Assembly (NCBI RefSeq): GCF_018294505.1 | Contig: NC_057800.1 | Location: 471,932,582 to 471,996,581 of the forward strand | DNA: 64,000 nt | Source: Triticum aestivum | Taxonomy: Eukaryota > Streptophyta > Magnoliopsida > Poales > Poaceae | Reading direction: 5' to 3' | Shown: positions 1-11,226 of the stretch, one piece after another | Layout of the letters: each line of letters begins with the position of its first letter | How positions within the stretch are numbered: the first letter of the stretch is position 1 | Notes under the pieces: generated by a model | The model's database searches: none | Told to the model about the DNA's origin: nothing | What the model saw: the letters and a program-made list of their open reading frames with translations, nothing else | Made by a program: the position numbers and the translations under genes

Positions 1-2472
1 TTCGGTTTAACCAACGCTCCAGCCACCTTTTCTCGGTTAATGAACTCAATCTTCATGGAGTATTTGGATAAATTCGTCGTAGTTTATCTCGATGATATAC
101 TCATCTACTCCAAGAACGAGGAAGAACATGCCGAACATCTAAGGCTAGTGTTGAAGAAACTTCGAGAGCATCGCCTTTATGCCAAATTCTCTAAATGTGA
201 ATTCTGGTTGTCAGAAGTGACCTATCTGGGTCATGTAATATCTGGTAAAGGTATTGCTGTTAACCCTGAGCGAGTTCAAGCCGTCCTTGATTGGACTCCA
301 CCCGAATCGGTCAAGCAAGTTCGGAGTTTTCTAGGCTTAGCGAGCTATTGCCGTCGCTTTGTCGAGAACTTCTCCAAAGTTGCTAAACCTCTAACCGAAC
401 TCCTCAAGAAAGATAAGAAGTTCGAATGGACTCCACAATGTGAGCACAGCTTTCAGGAACTGAAAAGACGCCTGACCTCTGCTCCCATGCTGGTACCGCC
501 AGACTTCTCCAAAGACTTTGTTATCTACTGCGACGCCTCGCGACAAGGACTAGGTTGCATTCTTATGCAGGATCGACACGTAATTGCTTACGCTTCACGG
601 CAATTGCACCCACATGAGGAGAATTATCCTACTCATGATTTAGAACTTGCAGCCGTAGTCTATGCACTTAAGACCTGGCGACATTATCTCCTCGGTAATC
701 GTTGCGAAATATTCACTGATCACCAAAGTCTGAAGTATATTTTCACCCAACCGGATTTGAATCTCAGGCAGAGACGTTGGGTTGAATTGATCACAGACTT
801 CGACTTAGGAATAACCTACACCCCAGGGAAAGCCAACGTCATGGCTGATGCGCTAAGTCGTAAATCTTATTGTAACAACCTGATGTTACAACAAAGTCAA
901 CCGCTTCTCCATGAGGAATTTCGGAAGCTTAACCTTCACATTGTACCTCAAGGTTTTCTCTCCACCTTGGTGGCAAAACCTACCCTTACGGATCAAATTA
1001 TCAAAGCACAGAAGGTAGATCCGGGAATCTCCCGCATCAAGAGGAACATTCAGAAGGGAATTGCGAATTGTTTCTCCGTTAATGATCAAGGAGTCGTATA
1101 CTTCGGGAATCGACTAGTAGTTCCCAAAGTGCGCAACCTAAGGCGATTAATCCTTAAGGAAGCTCATGAATCTCCTCTCACCATTCATCCCGGTAGTACT
1201 AAAATGTATCAGGACGTACGCCAGAGGTTCTGGTGGACTAGGATGAAGAGAGAAATTGCTCAGTATATTGCCAATTGCGACGTCTGTCGTCGTGTAAAAG
1301 CAGAGCATCAACGGCCTGCTGGCACCCTTCAACCCTTAGCTATTCCTGAATGGAAATGGGATAAAATTGGTATGGATTTCATTACCGGTTTTCCCAGGAC
1401 CAAAAGAGGGAATAATGCTATTTTCGTCGTGGTCGATCGTCTTTCCAAAGTAGCTCATTTCTTACCTGTTCGTGAGAGTATAACCGCTAGCCAACTGGCA
1501 GATTTATACATCTCCCGAATAGTGTCCCTCCATGGTGTTCCTTTGGAAATCAATTCGGATCGAGGAAGTCTTTTCACCTCTCGATTTTGGGAAAGTTTCC
1601 AAAATGCTATGGGAACTCGTCTCTCCATTAGCACCGCTTTCCACCCTCAGTCGAGTGGTCAAGTGGAACGCGTCAACCAAATTCTAGAAGACATGCTTCG
1701 AGCCTCTGTTATCTCTTTCGGAATGGACTGGGAGAAGTGCCTTCCATTTGCCGAATTCGCTTACAACAACAGCTATCAATCTAGCTTGGGTAAAGCCCCT
1801 TTTGAAGTTCTCTATGGACGACGATGTCGAACACCCCTTAACTGGTCAGAGACCGGGGAAAGACAATTCTTTGGCCCGGATATGATTCAGGAAGCAGAAG
1901 AACAAGTTCGTATCGTTCGTGAAAAATTGAAAACAGCCCAATCTCGTCAAAAGAGTCAATATGACCGAAAACATAAGGCTATGACTTTCGAGGTTGACGA
2001 GAAGGCTTATCTTCGGGTCACCCCTCTGAAGGGAACCCAACGTTTCGGCATCAAAGGCAAATTGGCTCCTCGTTACATTGGACCTTTCCGCATTCTTGCC
2101 AAACGAGGAGAAGTTGCCTACCAGTTGGAACTACCTCCGCACCTCTCCAGAGTTCACGATGTCTTCCACGTTTCTCAACTCAGGCGTTGCTTCTCGGATC
2201 CTATCCGTGAAGTGGACCACGAAACGCTTGATCTCCAAGATGATCTTACATATCGGGAGTACCCCATTCGTATCCTCGATCAAGCCGAGCGTACCACACG
2301 ACGTCATAACATCAAGTTCCTCAAAGTTCGATGGTTGCACCATTCTGAAGATGAAGCAACTTGGGAAAGGGAGGATCGTCTTCGACTCGAGTATCCCGCC
2401 TTCTTCTCGGAGGAACCCAAATCTCGGGACGAGATTCTTTTGAGTGGGGGTGAGTTGTCACACCCTATCTAG
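1..2472 (+). CDS. Gypsy chromovirus pol polyprotein, 3' part (RT end, RNase H, integrase, chromodomain)
   Basis: The frame is open from the first base, so the 5' part lies outside the window. In order it holds the end of reverse transcriptase (YLDDILIYS near 90-116), RNase H (YCDAS with Asp at 532-534, then TDHQSL and NVMADALSR), and the integrase zinc-binding region (CDVCRR). The integrase core follows with Asp at 1375-1377, Asp at 1558-1560 and Glu at 1666-1668; the last two have 35 residues between them, the D,D35E spacing. The C-terminus carries a chromodomain-like stretch ([15 protein letters not shown]) near 2250-2400. The chromodomain and the very long LTR point to the Tekay/Del lineage, a known-family inference. 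There is no internal stop, so this half looks young. The stop codon at 2470-2472 lies inside the LTR. Over the 498 bases shared with the second copy (10070-10567) I saw three substitutions. Confidence 0.93.
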   Translation, partial: FGLTNAPATFSRLMNSIFMEYLDKFVVVYLDDILIYSKNEEEHAEHLRLVLKKLREHRLYAKFSKCEFWLSEVTYLGHVISGKGIAVNPERVQAVLDWTPPESVKQVRSFLGLASYCRRFVENFSKVAKPLTELLKKDKKFEWTPQCEHSFQELKRRLTSAPMLVPPDFSKDFVIYCDASRQGLGCILMQDRHVIAYASRQLHPHEENYPTHDLELAAVVYALKTWRHYLLGNRCEIFTDHQSLKYIFTQPDLNLRQRRWVELITDFDLGITYTPGKANVMADALSRKSYCNNLMLQQSQPLLHEEFRKLNLHIVPQGFLSTLVAKPTLTDQIIKAQKVDPGISRIKRNIQKGIANCFSVNDQGVVYFGNRLVVPKVRNLRRLILKEAHESPLTIHPGSTKMYQDVRQRFWWTRMKREIAQYIANCDVCRRVKAEHQRPAGTLQPLAIPEWKWDKIGMDFITGFPRTKRGNNAIFVVVDRLSKVAHFLPVRESITASQLADLYISRIVSLHGVPLEINSDRGSLFTSRFWESFQNAMGTRLSISTAFHPQSSGQVERVNQILEDMLRASVISFGMDWEKCLPFAEFAYNNSYQSSLGKAPFEVLYGRRCRTPLNWSETGERQFFGPDMIQEAEEQVRIVREKLKTAQSRQKSQYDRKHKAMTFEVDEKAYLRVTPLKGTQRFGIKGKLAPRYIGPFRILAKRGEVAYQLELPPHLSRVHDVFHVSQLRRCFSDPIREVDHETLDLQDDLTYREYPIRILDQAERTTRRHNIKFLKVRWLHHSEDEATWEREDRLRLEYPAFFSEEPKSRDEILLSGGELSHPI
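2442..2454 (+). other. Polypurine tract of chromovirus copy A
   Basis: A 13-base run (GAGTGGGGGTGAG) ends one base before the LTR. It is purine apart from two T bases. It is the expected primer for plus-strand DNA synthesis. It lies inside the open pol reading frame, so the same bases also code for the last residues of the polyprotein. Confidence 0.75.
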
Positions 2473-5400
2473 TCATGCATTAGAGTGTTGCATCATGTTT
2501 ACTCATTCATCAGAAACTTGAAATGGGGATGACAGAACCCCCAGTCCCCTCTGAAACCAACTAGGGTTTACTAAAATAATTTTCAATGAACCTGAAATGC
2601 CCTTCTAAAATGCCCATCATTTTTGCCTTGGTTCAGAACCTCTGCCAAAAGTGGTGCACATTTTTCTAGGCCATCCTAGGGTCTTTGAATTAAATCATAG
2701 ATATTTGAATTTGGGCATTTAAAATAATATAAAATATTTAAATGCTCAAATATCTCCAAACTAAAATGTTTCATGTTGGAAATAATCCAACTATGGACCA
2801 GGAGTAGTTTGGTGAATTTTGGAGTTGCCTAGGTATTTTATTTAATTCAACAAAGTTGCAGATATATTAAATAAACAGAAAACAGGAAAGAAAGGGGAAA
2901 GACTTACCTGCGCGGCCCAGCCAGCTGGCCGGCCCAGCTAGCAACCGGCCCAGCCCAGCACTGTAGCTCCCCGTCGTCTTCCTCCCCACGCCCCGAAGCT
3001 GCTGCGTGCTCGCGCGCGCGCGGCCGCGCGGCCACCTCCTGCTTGCCGACGCCCTCCTGGCCGCGTGGACGACGCCCGCAGCCCGTCCCAATCCCCCCTG
3101 CTCTCGCTCACTCTCCCCCGTTTCTCCCTCGCTCTCTCTCGCTCTCGGCCGAAGATCACCGTCGCCGCCGTTCGCCGTAGCCACTGTCTCCGGCCACCTC
3201 TCTCTCCCCCGAGTAGCTCAGAAGCTCCGCCACAACTCCCTCTTCCTCCCCACCGCTCCACGAGTCCCCGGAAGCCCTGCATCGTCGCCACGTCGCTGTT
3301 CCCCTCTTCGGACTCCGACCACCGTCGCCGACGAATTCGCCGTCTCCAGCGCGTCCCCGAGGCCGCTTCGACGCCCACTGCAACCGCGGTGAGCTACGCC
3401 ACCGTTTCCCTCTCTCCTTCCCCTCGTTCCCTCACCGTAGCTGCATCTCCACCACGGCCGAACCTCCGCCGTCGCCGAGCTCGCCGTCGACGCAGCTCCG
3501 GTGACCATTTGGTCACCCCGGCGAGTCCAACGCGTTCACAGAACCCAGTAGAGCATCCCTAGCGCCTCACTTTGCTCGACTTCGAGCTCCAGCACCACTC
3601 CCGTGCACGACCGAACCCCGGCGGCCGCAGCCGAGCTCACCGCCGTCAACTCCGGCCACCCCGACCCCAACGGACTCCGCCAAGAGCCGCGGGTCGTCCT
3701 CAGCTTCACTCCGGTGATCTCCGCGGTCCATTTGGTGGCCGAAACGACCAAAACCACTATCGCCGCCGCACTGTTGGTCGCCGCCGGCCAGAACTCCGGC
3801 GAGCTGACGTGGCCTAGTTGATTAACCACTAATCCACCACCTACTGACGCTGACAAGTGGGCCCCAGGGCTTAGTCAAAGCTAACCAGCCCAGGGTCAAC
3901 GCGGGATTAGCCCCTGTGACACTGACGTGTGGACCCCACACGTCAGGTTTGACCCGAGCCAGCCCTGTTGACCTGCTGATGTCACTGTGACGTCAGGATG
4001 ACGCAGTAAATGATATTTCTGGATTTAAATTAAATCAGGAAATTCCAGAATATTATTTAAACTTCAAAAATTCATAACTTTTATTCTGTAGCTCCAAATT
4101 GGACAAATTATATATGAAAAATGATCAGAAAAATCCAATCTATCCATCTGTACTATTTTCATGGATGATCAAACAAGTTAAATTGATGTTTTAATCAGAA
4201 CAAGGAAAAGCACTTTAAAAGGCCATATTTGAATTTGAAATTTGAATCTTTGATTCAAATTTGTTCAAACCCTTCTGGTTCTTAGTTGCATTAGCCCAAC
4301 ACACCCATATTGCCATGTTTCATGCATGCATCATATTGTTGCATATTGTTTGGTAATGTTGTGTATCGGTGCTCTCTACGGCAGGTTCCGTCCCCGAAGA
4401 GTACCGTGATTACCCTAACGAGGAATCGTATCCGTGCAACGAATCATCAGGCAAGCAACCAACCATTTGATCATATCGATACAATCCCATGTTCTCGCTC
4501 CTGCTCTATTTTACTGCATTAAGACAACGCGATTCAAACTGCTGTGTGCTACGGTAGTTGAACCCATTTCCTCTGCATGACCTGTCATTGCCACAGTAAC
4601 TAGATGAAACCCACTAGCATGTGTAGGAGTTGATTGAGCCATATGTATGTGTTGTTCCTACCTTGCTATGCCTGCTATGCTTAGAGTCGTGTCAGGTCTG
4701 GTTCATCTGGGTGATGGGCTAGAGTGAAATGATTATGTCGGTAATGAAAGTGGTGTGGTGAACACGATTTGGTAAAGGTATCGATGAGAGGCCATGTAGG
4801 AGTACATGGTGGGTTGTTTCATTGAAGCCGACCTTAAGCACTGAGATCTGTATGTGTGATTTAAGAATCAGCTACTACCATGCATTGGGCCCGAAACCAA
4901 TGGACCCTCTCGACTTCTTATTCACCCTAGTTCTCCGTCCAGGAGTTGCAAGTAGTTTCTGGTGTTTGTAGCCTACTGGAGGCCGTGGACAGCGCTGACC
5001 GTAGGGGTGGGCTGTGATGCGGTAGGTACGTGGCCGGGTGTACCGAATACCCGTTAGGTATCTCGGGAACCCTGTTCACATCGTTCGGGGCCGTATGGGA
5101 AACCTCGGCCAGACTCCCTGCGGATGGAACCTGAATAGGCGATAAACCTGGACTGGAGGCTTAGGTGATTAGGTAGGTCGTGGCCGACACCCACGTTGGG
5201 CTTCCGCTTGAAGGTTGCCGAGTACATGTCGTGTAAACGGCGGTAAGTGGTGAGAGCGTGTATGAAGAAGTACCCCCTGCAGGGTTAACATGATCTATTC
5301 GAATAGCCGCGTCCGCGGTAAAGGACTACTTGGTTGCCTATACAGTTCATAGACAAGTAAATGGAAACTACTAAAAGCCTCAAGATAAGTGTGAGTGCCG

Positions 5401-6510
5401 AGGATGGCTCTTCCGTAGGAAGACGGAGGTGGATCCTCGGTAGTGTATTGAAGTGGTGAATAGTGGACTCGTGTGCGCAAAACTATTTCAAGTTGGAGTA
5501 TCGTAGGATAGTCTAGCCAAGAGTCAAAGCTGGCTTGCTGCAATAACTCCACCAACCCTTCTTGATACTATGCATGTATGTAGGATCTGATGTAAGTCTT
5601 GCTGAGTACCTTTGTACTCATGTTGCTATAATCTACATTTTTACAGAAGACGCTGCAACCCCTTCTGATGGGTTCTATGTAGACGTTGACATCAACGAGT
5701 AGGCTAAAGACCCAGGTGGTGACCCTGAGCTTGTGAAGGACCACATAGTATAGCCGGGCTTTCCAAGCCTCTTTTATTTACTAGTTGTCTGTACTCAGAC
5801 AAGTTACTTCCGTTGTTGGCTTGTATGATTGTATGACTTGTATGTTGGGTCGTGAGACCCGTACCTTTGTGTGTATGTTATGTATGGCTCTCTGAGCCCT
5901 AAATAAAGTACTTGTGTCGTAGAGTCATGTTGTGATGCTTCGTTGTATTTGCACATATCGAGCATATTGTGTGTATGATTGAAATGCTTGGTATGTGTGG
6001 GATCTGACTATCTAGTTGTTTATCTTTAGTAGCCTCTCTTACCGGGAAATGTCTCCTAGTGTTACCGCTGAGCCATGGTAGCTTGCTACTGCTCTGGAAC
6101 ACTTAGGCTGGCCGGCATGTGTCCTTCTTCGTTCCTGTGTCTGTCCCTTCGGGGAAATGTCACGCATTGAGTACCGGAGCCCTGTTAGCCCGCTACAGCC
6201 CAGTTTACCGGAGTCCTGCTAGCCCAGTGCTGCAGCCCGGACCCACTTGCTGATGACCGACACGTTCGAAGCTGGGTCATGGATGCCTGTCCCTGTAAGT
6301 CTGTGCCACTTTGGGTTTACGACTAGTCATGTCAGCCCGGGCTCTTTATCATATGGATGCTAGCGACACTATCATATACGTGAGCCAAAAGGCGCAAACG
6401 GTCCCGGGAAAAGGTAAGACGACACCCGTGGGGATACCGTGCGTGAGGCCGCAAAGTGATATGAGGTGTTACCAGCTAGATCGATGTGACATCGAGTCGG
6501 GGTCCTGACA
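2456..6510 (+). repeat. Long LTR shared by two chromovirus copies
   Basis: It starts TGTCACACCC directly after a polypurine tract and ends GGTCCTGACA just before a tRNA-iMet-like primer site. The terminal TGTCA and TGACA are inverted copies of each other. Its length is 4,055 bp, long but known for Tekay/Del elements. It serves as 3' LTR of the copy on the left and 5' LTR of the copy on the right. The GC-rich stretch near 2900-3800 contains many overlapping ORFs on both strands that look like composition effects and are not called. A possible polyadenylation signal (AATAAA) occurs near 5901. I see no host gene inside it. Confidence 0.88.
3922..3946. promoter_or_regulatory. Perfect stem-loop with two ACGT cores in the LTR
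   Basis: Two 11-base arms (CTGACGTGTGG and CCACACGTCAG) flank a 3-base spacer. Each arm has an ACGT core of the kind bound by plant bZIP factors. A regulatory role is inference; a chance or structural origin is possible. Confidence 0.4.
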
Positions 6511-6514
6511 GCGT

Positions 6515-6527
6515 TGGCATCAGAGCC
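6515..6527 (+). other. Primer-binding site (tRNA-iMet type, one mismatch)
   Basis: TGGCATCAGAGCC lies four bases after the LTR end. The usual plant initiator-methionine site reads TGGTATCAGAGC, so one position differs. It fixes the LTR boundary and marks the start of the internal region of copy B. Confidence 0.8.
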
Positions 6528-6950
6528 GGACTGCCTGTAGGTTCTCCAAGCCAAACTGGTCGATGTTGAGTCTAGAAATTCTTAGTTATATGTAGGGGAA
6601 TTGCTTGTGGGTTGGAACGTAAGGCTCTTTTTACTCCTTATACCTTATGACATTCTGATCTGAGTCAGTCCATTCTTCCACGGGGGTTAAGGAATTAGGA
6701 TCTGTTCTCTCTATCAGGATCATGTGTTACTAATCAGTAGTACCTTATAAGTTTGATGGTTACAAGCCTAGTTCAGTTCTACTACCACATTATGTTGTTA
6801 GAATGGTTCCAGAACTTTGATATGATGATGTTGGGTGTGTACGAAATCCTTTGTCAAATGTCTCAATATCCTTTTTGAGCATTTACAGCTGTTATGCTGC
6901 CGAAATTTTGCTAGAAATTCTAATGCCTTGCATTATGATTATACTTTCAG
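6528..6950 (+). other. Untranslated leader of chromovirus copy B
   Basis: No coding sequence is seen between the primer site and the first ORF. The segment is AT-rich with scattered pyrimidine runs and ends in TACTTTCAG. It could be the first intron of a spliced leader, which is inference. Confidence 0.5.
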
Positions 6951-7724
6951 ATGGCCACTCGCGATCTCAATCAAGTGGTTCGCCTAACTCGATGCCTAGA
7001 TGTACCCGGCCATACTGCTAAGTTGGTCAGGGTAATGACTGAGGCTGGATACCGCTGGTATCCTGAGTACACGGTCGAAGAGCAATTCCGAGATTTTAAT
7101 CAAAGCCAGTATCTCTGCACTGTCAGGATATTTCCATCTTATCCTAGATCCACTGAGCCTCTTCACTGCTCCTATAGACTCGGGGTTACTATCGAGATGG
7201 CTGTGCAGGATGCCGCCTACTCTATGATGACCATTATGCGAGTCAGATCTGGTCTATTTCGGGACTCTGACTTCCGGTATATGCCAGGATCACTTCCGGG
7301 AGCACAAGGATATTTCCAGGCTATCTATGCTGACTCCACTCAGGAGGATTCACGGAATCGCACCACTGCTGAGATGCTCGAGGATAAGGACCGTGAAAAT
7401 CGGGCCTTAAGGTTGGAGCTCTTCAATACCCGTGCTGATCACTGGGCCACTTTGACTCGGTTCGCACCGGCGGTGCAAGCTGGATATTCGGATATGCGCG
7501 ATCTCTATCCTGTGAGATCTGCTCTGCCGGACGTGATGGTTTGGCGTGATGTAGGAGGCATCACCCCACCTCGCGGTCCCCGCAGGCCACCGTTTGTTGG
7601 TCCACGACCTCATCCTAGCCCCTATGGTCCACAAGCTCCGCGAGACCGTCTGTTTCCGGATGAACATGTTGAGCTTCCAGGCTATGGAGGTGACTTTTAT
7701 GAGGACTACTACGGATCGGTCTGA
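6951..7724 (+). CDS. Extra ORF upstream of gag in the chromovirus (257 aa, unknown function)
   Basis: This intact 257-codon ORF lies between the primer site and gag, on the same strand. I do not recognise a catalytic domain. The N-terminal two thirds look globular (MATRDLNQVVRL at the start, then EMAVQDAAYSMMTIM and FRYMPGSLPGAQGYF). A charged segment near residues 139-158 (RTTAEMLEDKDRENRALRLE) could form a short coiled coil. The last 60 residues are rich in Pro, Arg and Gly and end in acidic and Tyr residues (DFYEDYYG). The ATG follows a pyrimidine-rich tract ending in CAG, like a 3' splice site. An accessory role such as RNA binding is only inference. Some plant Gypsy elements are known to carry an ORF before gag. 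Confidence 0.72.
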   Translation: MATRDLNQVVRLTRCLDVPGHTAKLVRVMTEAGYRWYPEYTVEEQFRDFNQSQYLCTVRIFPSYPRSTEPLHCSYRLGVTIEMAVQDAAYSMMTIMRVRSGLFRDSDFRYMPGSLPGAQGYFQAIYADSTQEDSRNRTTAEMLEDKDRENRALRLELFNTRADHWATLTRFAPAVQAGYSDMRDLYPVRSALPDVMVWRDVGGITPPRGPRRPPFVGPRPHPSPYGPQAPRDRLFPDEHVELPGYGGDFYEDYYGSV

Positions 7725-8065
7725 GTTAGGGGTAGCAACACTAGTTTGCACTAGCTGTGTCATCTATCGTCCCGCGTGACTCGTGGGTTATGACCTAGTT
7801 TGTACTCCTTCCGGAGGTGTAGAAAAATAATGTATAGGAGCTTGGAATGCCTCCGATGAGATGTAATCCTCTTTTCACCGTATTAGTACCTTGCTTGGTC
7901 TTGTACTAAACCTGTATGGTGTGTATGACGATGGAATAAAGAAGCAGTTTCTGTATCTACCATGTCATACGGATGATCATCTTGCATTTCGAGTTATTCC
8001 TTACATTCTATATCCTATGTCGGAATTTTATCATTCTGACTAAATCATTGTCTTGTTTACCTAGG
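7725..8065 (+). other. Spacer between pre-gag ORF and gag
   Basis: This is a noncoding stretch of about 340 bases. AATAAA occurs near 7934 and a pyrimidine-rich tract ending in AG lies immediately before the gag ATG at 8066. If both acceptor-like sites are used, the two proteins could come from alternatively spliced RNAs; the sequence alone cannot show this. Confidence 0.4.
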
Positions 8066-10585
8066 ATGGTAAACACGCGCGCTAACCCTGCTTCCCAAGA
8101 GCAGGCCGAAGGCAGTGAAGCCAGGAATGAAAATCTGCCTCATCCTCCTTCACTAGCCGAGGTTATGATGGAAGCTGAGAGAAACAAGTGGGAGACAAAC
8201 CGTTTGTTGGAGCGTATTGAACAGAATACAGCACACCATCAGAGGGCTAACATGGTGTCACTCAGCGATTTTATCAAATTGCATCCACCCACGTTCCACC
8301 ACTCCGTCGAGCCTCTCGACGCTGATGACTGGCTTCGCAGTATCTCTCACAAGCTGCGTTCCGCGTTGGTAGCGGAGGCTGACAAGGTCACCTTCGCCGC
8401 ATATCACCTTGAAGGCCCCGCCAGTCTATGGTGGGAGAATTATGGAGCTATGCGCCCAGCGGGCCATGTCACAACTTGGGCTGAGTTCAGTGAGGCTTTC
8501 CGTGAACATCACATTCCAGAGGGTCTCATGGACCGCAAGCGTGAAGAATTTTGCAATTTCACCCAAGGCCGACTTTCTGTGGATGTCTATAGCAGAGAGT
8601 TTGGTAATCTCGCCCGATATGCAACTGAGGAAGTGTCTACTGACGCCAAAAAGCAAGCAAGGTTCCGTAAGGGCCTTAGTCCTGAGCTTCGTCGCGACCT
8701 CCGTCTGCATGAGTGCACATCCTTCTCGAAACTTGTCAACAAAGCCATCAGTGCTGAAACTGGTCAGACTGACTTTGACGCAACACGCAAGCATGGACGT
8801 GACATGGGTTCCTCATCCGGTGCTGGTCCTCAGCAGCGCCGCGTGTGGGTACCCAACACCGCCCTGCCACCCAGGTTCACACCGAGGCCATCTTTCCAGA
8901 CGCCTCGCCCTGCTCAACAGTCTGCTCCAGCCAAGCCCTATGGGGGTCCATCCAATAATGCTCCTCCACGTACCAGTTCCGTGACTTGTTTCAAGTGTGG
9001 GGAATCTGGTCACTATATGCGTGAGTGTCCCCAGACCAACCCCAATCAATCTGCTAAAGCTGTTGGCCGTGGCAAGCCGACAGGAAAAGTGTTCCACGCT
9101 AAACCGGTCACCGCTTCACGTGGCCATGTCAACTGTGTCTCTGCCGAAGAAGCTCAAGAGGATCCCAACGTCGTTCTCGGTACGCTTCTTGTTAATTGCC
9201 ACCCGGCATCTGTTCTTTTCGATACAGGAGCCTCTCATTCCTTTATATCTGAAAATTATGCTCGTTTGCATAACGTTGCATTCTGTGATCTGCCGTCCAC
9301 TATGGAAATCTCTACCCCTGGGTCTAGATGGCAGACCTCTAGGGTAAGTTATGGGAATGAAATCCAAGTCGATAGACTTGTCTTCCTTGCACCTTTGATA
9401 GCCCTTAAATCTTCAGATATTAATATCATTTTGGGTATGGACTGGATGTCAGCTCATCATGCCAAAATTGATTGCTTCTCTAGGACTGTTCAACTCACCC
9501 ATCCTTCGGGGAAGATAGTCAATGTCTTGACCCGAATAGCCAAGCGACAATTATATTCTCTTAACGCCAGCCCTTTGCCAGACCTTGAGGACGTTCCGGT
9601 AGTCCGTGACTTCCCGGATGTCTTTCCAGAGGAATTGCCAGGTGTTCCACCTGACCGAGATGTTGAGTTCGTAATAGACCCTATTCCAGGAACCGTTCCG
9701 ATTGCTAGAAGACCCTATAAGATGGCACCCCTAGAACTAGCCGAGCTTAAGAAACAACTCGATGAATCCTTGAAAAAGGGTTTCATCCGACCTAGTTCAT
9801 CTCCGTGGGCTTGCCCCGTCCTATTCGTTAAGAAAAAGGATGGTACGGACCGGATGGTTGTAGATTACCGACCTGTCAATTTGGTCACAATCAAGAACAA
9901 ATATCCACTTCCCAGGATCAACGATCTGTATGATCAGCTCGCTGGATCCTCAGTCTTCTCCAAGATGGATTTGAGGTTGGGCTACCATCAAATCAAAATC
10001 AGAAACGGGGACATTCCTAAAACGGCCTTTGTTACTCGTTATGGCCAATACGAGTACACCGTCATGTCCTTCGGTTTAACCAACGCTCCAGCCACCTTTT
10101 CTCGGTTAATGAACTCAATCTTCATGGAGTATTTGGATAAATTCGTCGTAGTTTATCTCGATGATATACTCATCTACTCCAAGAACGAGGAAGAACATGC
10201 CGAACATCTAAGGCTAGTGTTGAAGAAACTTCGAGAGCATCGCCTTTATGCCAAATTCTCTAAATGTGAATTCTGGTTGTCAGAAGTGACCTATCTGGGT
10301 CATGTAATATCTGGTAAAGGTATTGCTGTTAACCCTGAGCGACTTCAAGCCGTCCTTGATTGGACTCCACCCGAATCGGTCAAGCAAGTTCGGAGTTTTC
10401 TAGGCTTAGCGAGCTATTGTCGTCGCTTTGTCGAGAACTTCTCCAAAGTTGCTAAACCTCTAACCGAACTCCTCAAGAAAGATAAGAAGTTCGAATGGAC
10501 TCCACAATGTGAGCACAGCTTTCAGGAACTGAAAAGACGCCTGACCTCTGCTCCCGTGCTGGTACCGATCACATTGAGTCTATAG
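8066..10585 (+). CDS. Gypsy chromovirus gag-protease-RT polyprotein, truncated in RT
   Basis: The frame is open from 7973, but I chose the ATG at 8066 because the start MVNTRANP is typical of plant Gypsy gag and the upstream residues look like translated leader. That ATG follows TTTACCTAG, a splice-acceptor-like sequence. In order: a capsid-like gag domain ([21 protein letters not shown]), a CCHC zinc knuckle [14 protein letters not shown] near 8988-9029, an aspartic protease site DTGASHSF near 9220, and reverse transcriptase with YLDDILIYS near 10155. Homology ends at 10567, where the sequence passes into the LTR of another element; the last six codons before the stop are foreign. RNase H, integrase and chromodomain of this copy are missing. 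No stop interrupts the retained part. Confidence 0.92.
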   Translation: MVNTRANPASQEQAEGSEARNENLPHPPSLAEVMMEAERNKWETNRLLERIEQNTAHHQRANMVSLSDFIKLHPPTFHHSVEPLDADDWLRSISHKLRSALVAEADKVTFAAYHLEGPASLWWENYGAMRPAGHVTTWAEFSEAFREHHIPEGLMDRKREEFCNFTQGRLSVDVYSREFGNLARYATEEVSTDAKKQARFRKGLSPELRRDLRLHECTSFSKLVNKAISAETGQTDFDATRKHGRDMGSSSGAGPQQRRVWVPNTALPPRFTPRPSFQTPRPAQQSAPAKPYGGPSNNAPPRTSSVTCFKCGESGHYMRECPQTNPNQSAKAVGRGKPTGKVFHAKPVTASRGHVNCVSAEEAQEDPNVVLGTLLVNCHPASVLFDTGASHSFISENYARLHNVAFCDLPSTMEISTPGSRWQTSRVSYGNEIQVDRLVFLAPLIALKSSDINIILGMDWMSAHHAKIDCFSRTVQLTHPSGKIVNVLTRIAKRQLYSLNASPLPDLEDVPVVRDFPDVFPEELPGVPPDRDVEFVIDPIPGTVPIARRPYKMAPLELAELKKQLDESLKKGFIRPSSSPWACPVLFVKKKDGTDRMVVDYRPVNLVTIKNKYPLPRINDLYDQLAGSSVFSKMDLRLGYHQIKIRNGDIPKTAFVTRYGQYEYTVMSFGLTNAPATFSRLMNSIFMEYLDKFVVVYLDDILIYSKNEEEHAEHLRLVLKKLREHRLYAKFSKCEFWLSEVTYLGHVISGKGIAVNPERLQAVLDWTPPESVKQVRSFLGLASYCRRFVENFSKVAKPLTELLKKDKKFEWTPQCEHSFQELKRRLTSAPVLVPITLSL

Positions 10586-10738
10586 GAAAAGCCAATACTA
10601 TCAAGGAGGGATGAGGTGTTGCTTAATGGCTTGCTTACTCAAAGTGCTTAGTGATATGCTCCAAAACCCTCAACTACCTTCCCACATCCACATATGACCT
10701 AAACCAAAAGTCAAACTCGACCCCACCGATTCTTTCTA

Positions 10739-11182
10739 TCCGGCGCCACCGAGTTTCAAATGTCATAGCCACTGCCACAAACCCTAGCAATTCGGTTTCA
10801 CCGATAGGGATCTCGGTCTCATCAAGATGGGATTGTAATCTCTCTGTTTCCCTTCGTAACGTTTTGGTCTTACTGAGATGAGCCGTCGGTCCCACCGAGA
10901 TTGCAATGTAAACTCTCTGTTTCCCTTTTGTAACATTTCGGTCTCACCGAGATGAGCGAATCGGTCCCACCGAGTTTACCTGACCAACTCTCTGGTTAGC
11001 TTATTACCAAAATCGGTCCCACCGAGTTTGTGTAATCGGTCACATCGAGATTACGTTATGCCCTAACCCTAACCATATCGGTCCTACCGAGCTGCATCTC
11101 AATCCCACAGAAAATCCTAACGGTCACTAGGTTTGCTGAATCGGTCCGACCGAGTTTAACCATTCGGTCCCATCGAGTTTGG
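10739..11182. promoter_or_regulatory. Array of TCGGT-N3-ACCGA palindromes in the LTR
   Basis: About ten or more units of the form TCGGTCCCACCGAG or close variants lie upstream of the TATA box, irregularly spaced by roughly 15 to 60 bases. Each unit is an interrupted palindrome, so it reads alike on both strands. The right LTR (38856-39299) has the same units with different single-base losses. A binding-site array is an inference. Confidence 0.7.
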
Positions 11183-11218
11183 AAAATTGTGTGTAACAGT
11201 TAGATTCTTTGTGGAGGC

Positions 11219-11226
11219 TATATATA
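11219..11226 (+). promoter_or_regulatory. TATA box of the composite element LTR
   Basis: TATATATA in the context GGCTATATATACTCC lies about 35 bases after the last palindrome unit and about 900 bases upstream of gag. The same arrangement is present in the right LTR at 39336-39343. Confidence 0.65.

Noticed and set aside
2867..3860. Overlapping ORFs of 70-165 codons on both strands
   Set aside because: They lie in a GC-rich part of the LTR, are rich in Arg, Pro and Ser in every frame, and show no domain. Composition explains them.
10739..11182. CRISPR-like array
   Set aside because: Units are short, palindromic and irregularly spaced in a plant LTR, without uniform spacers or cas genes.
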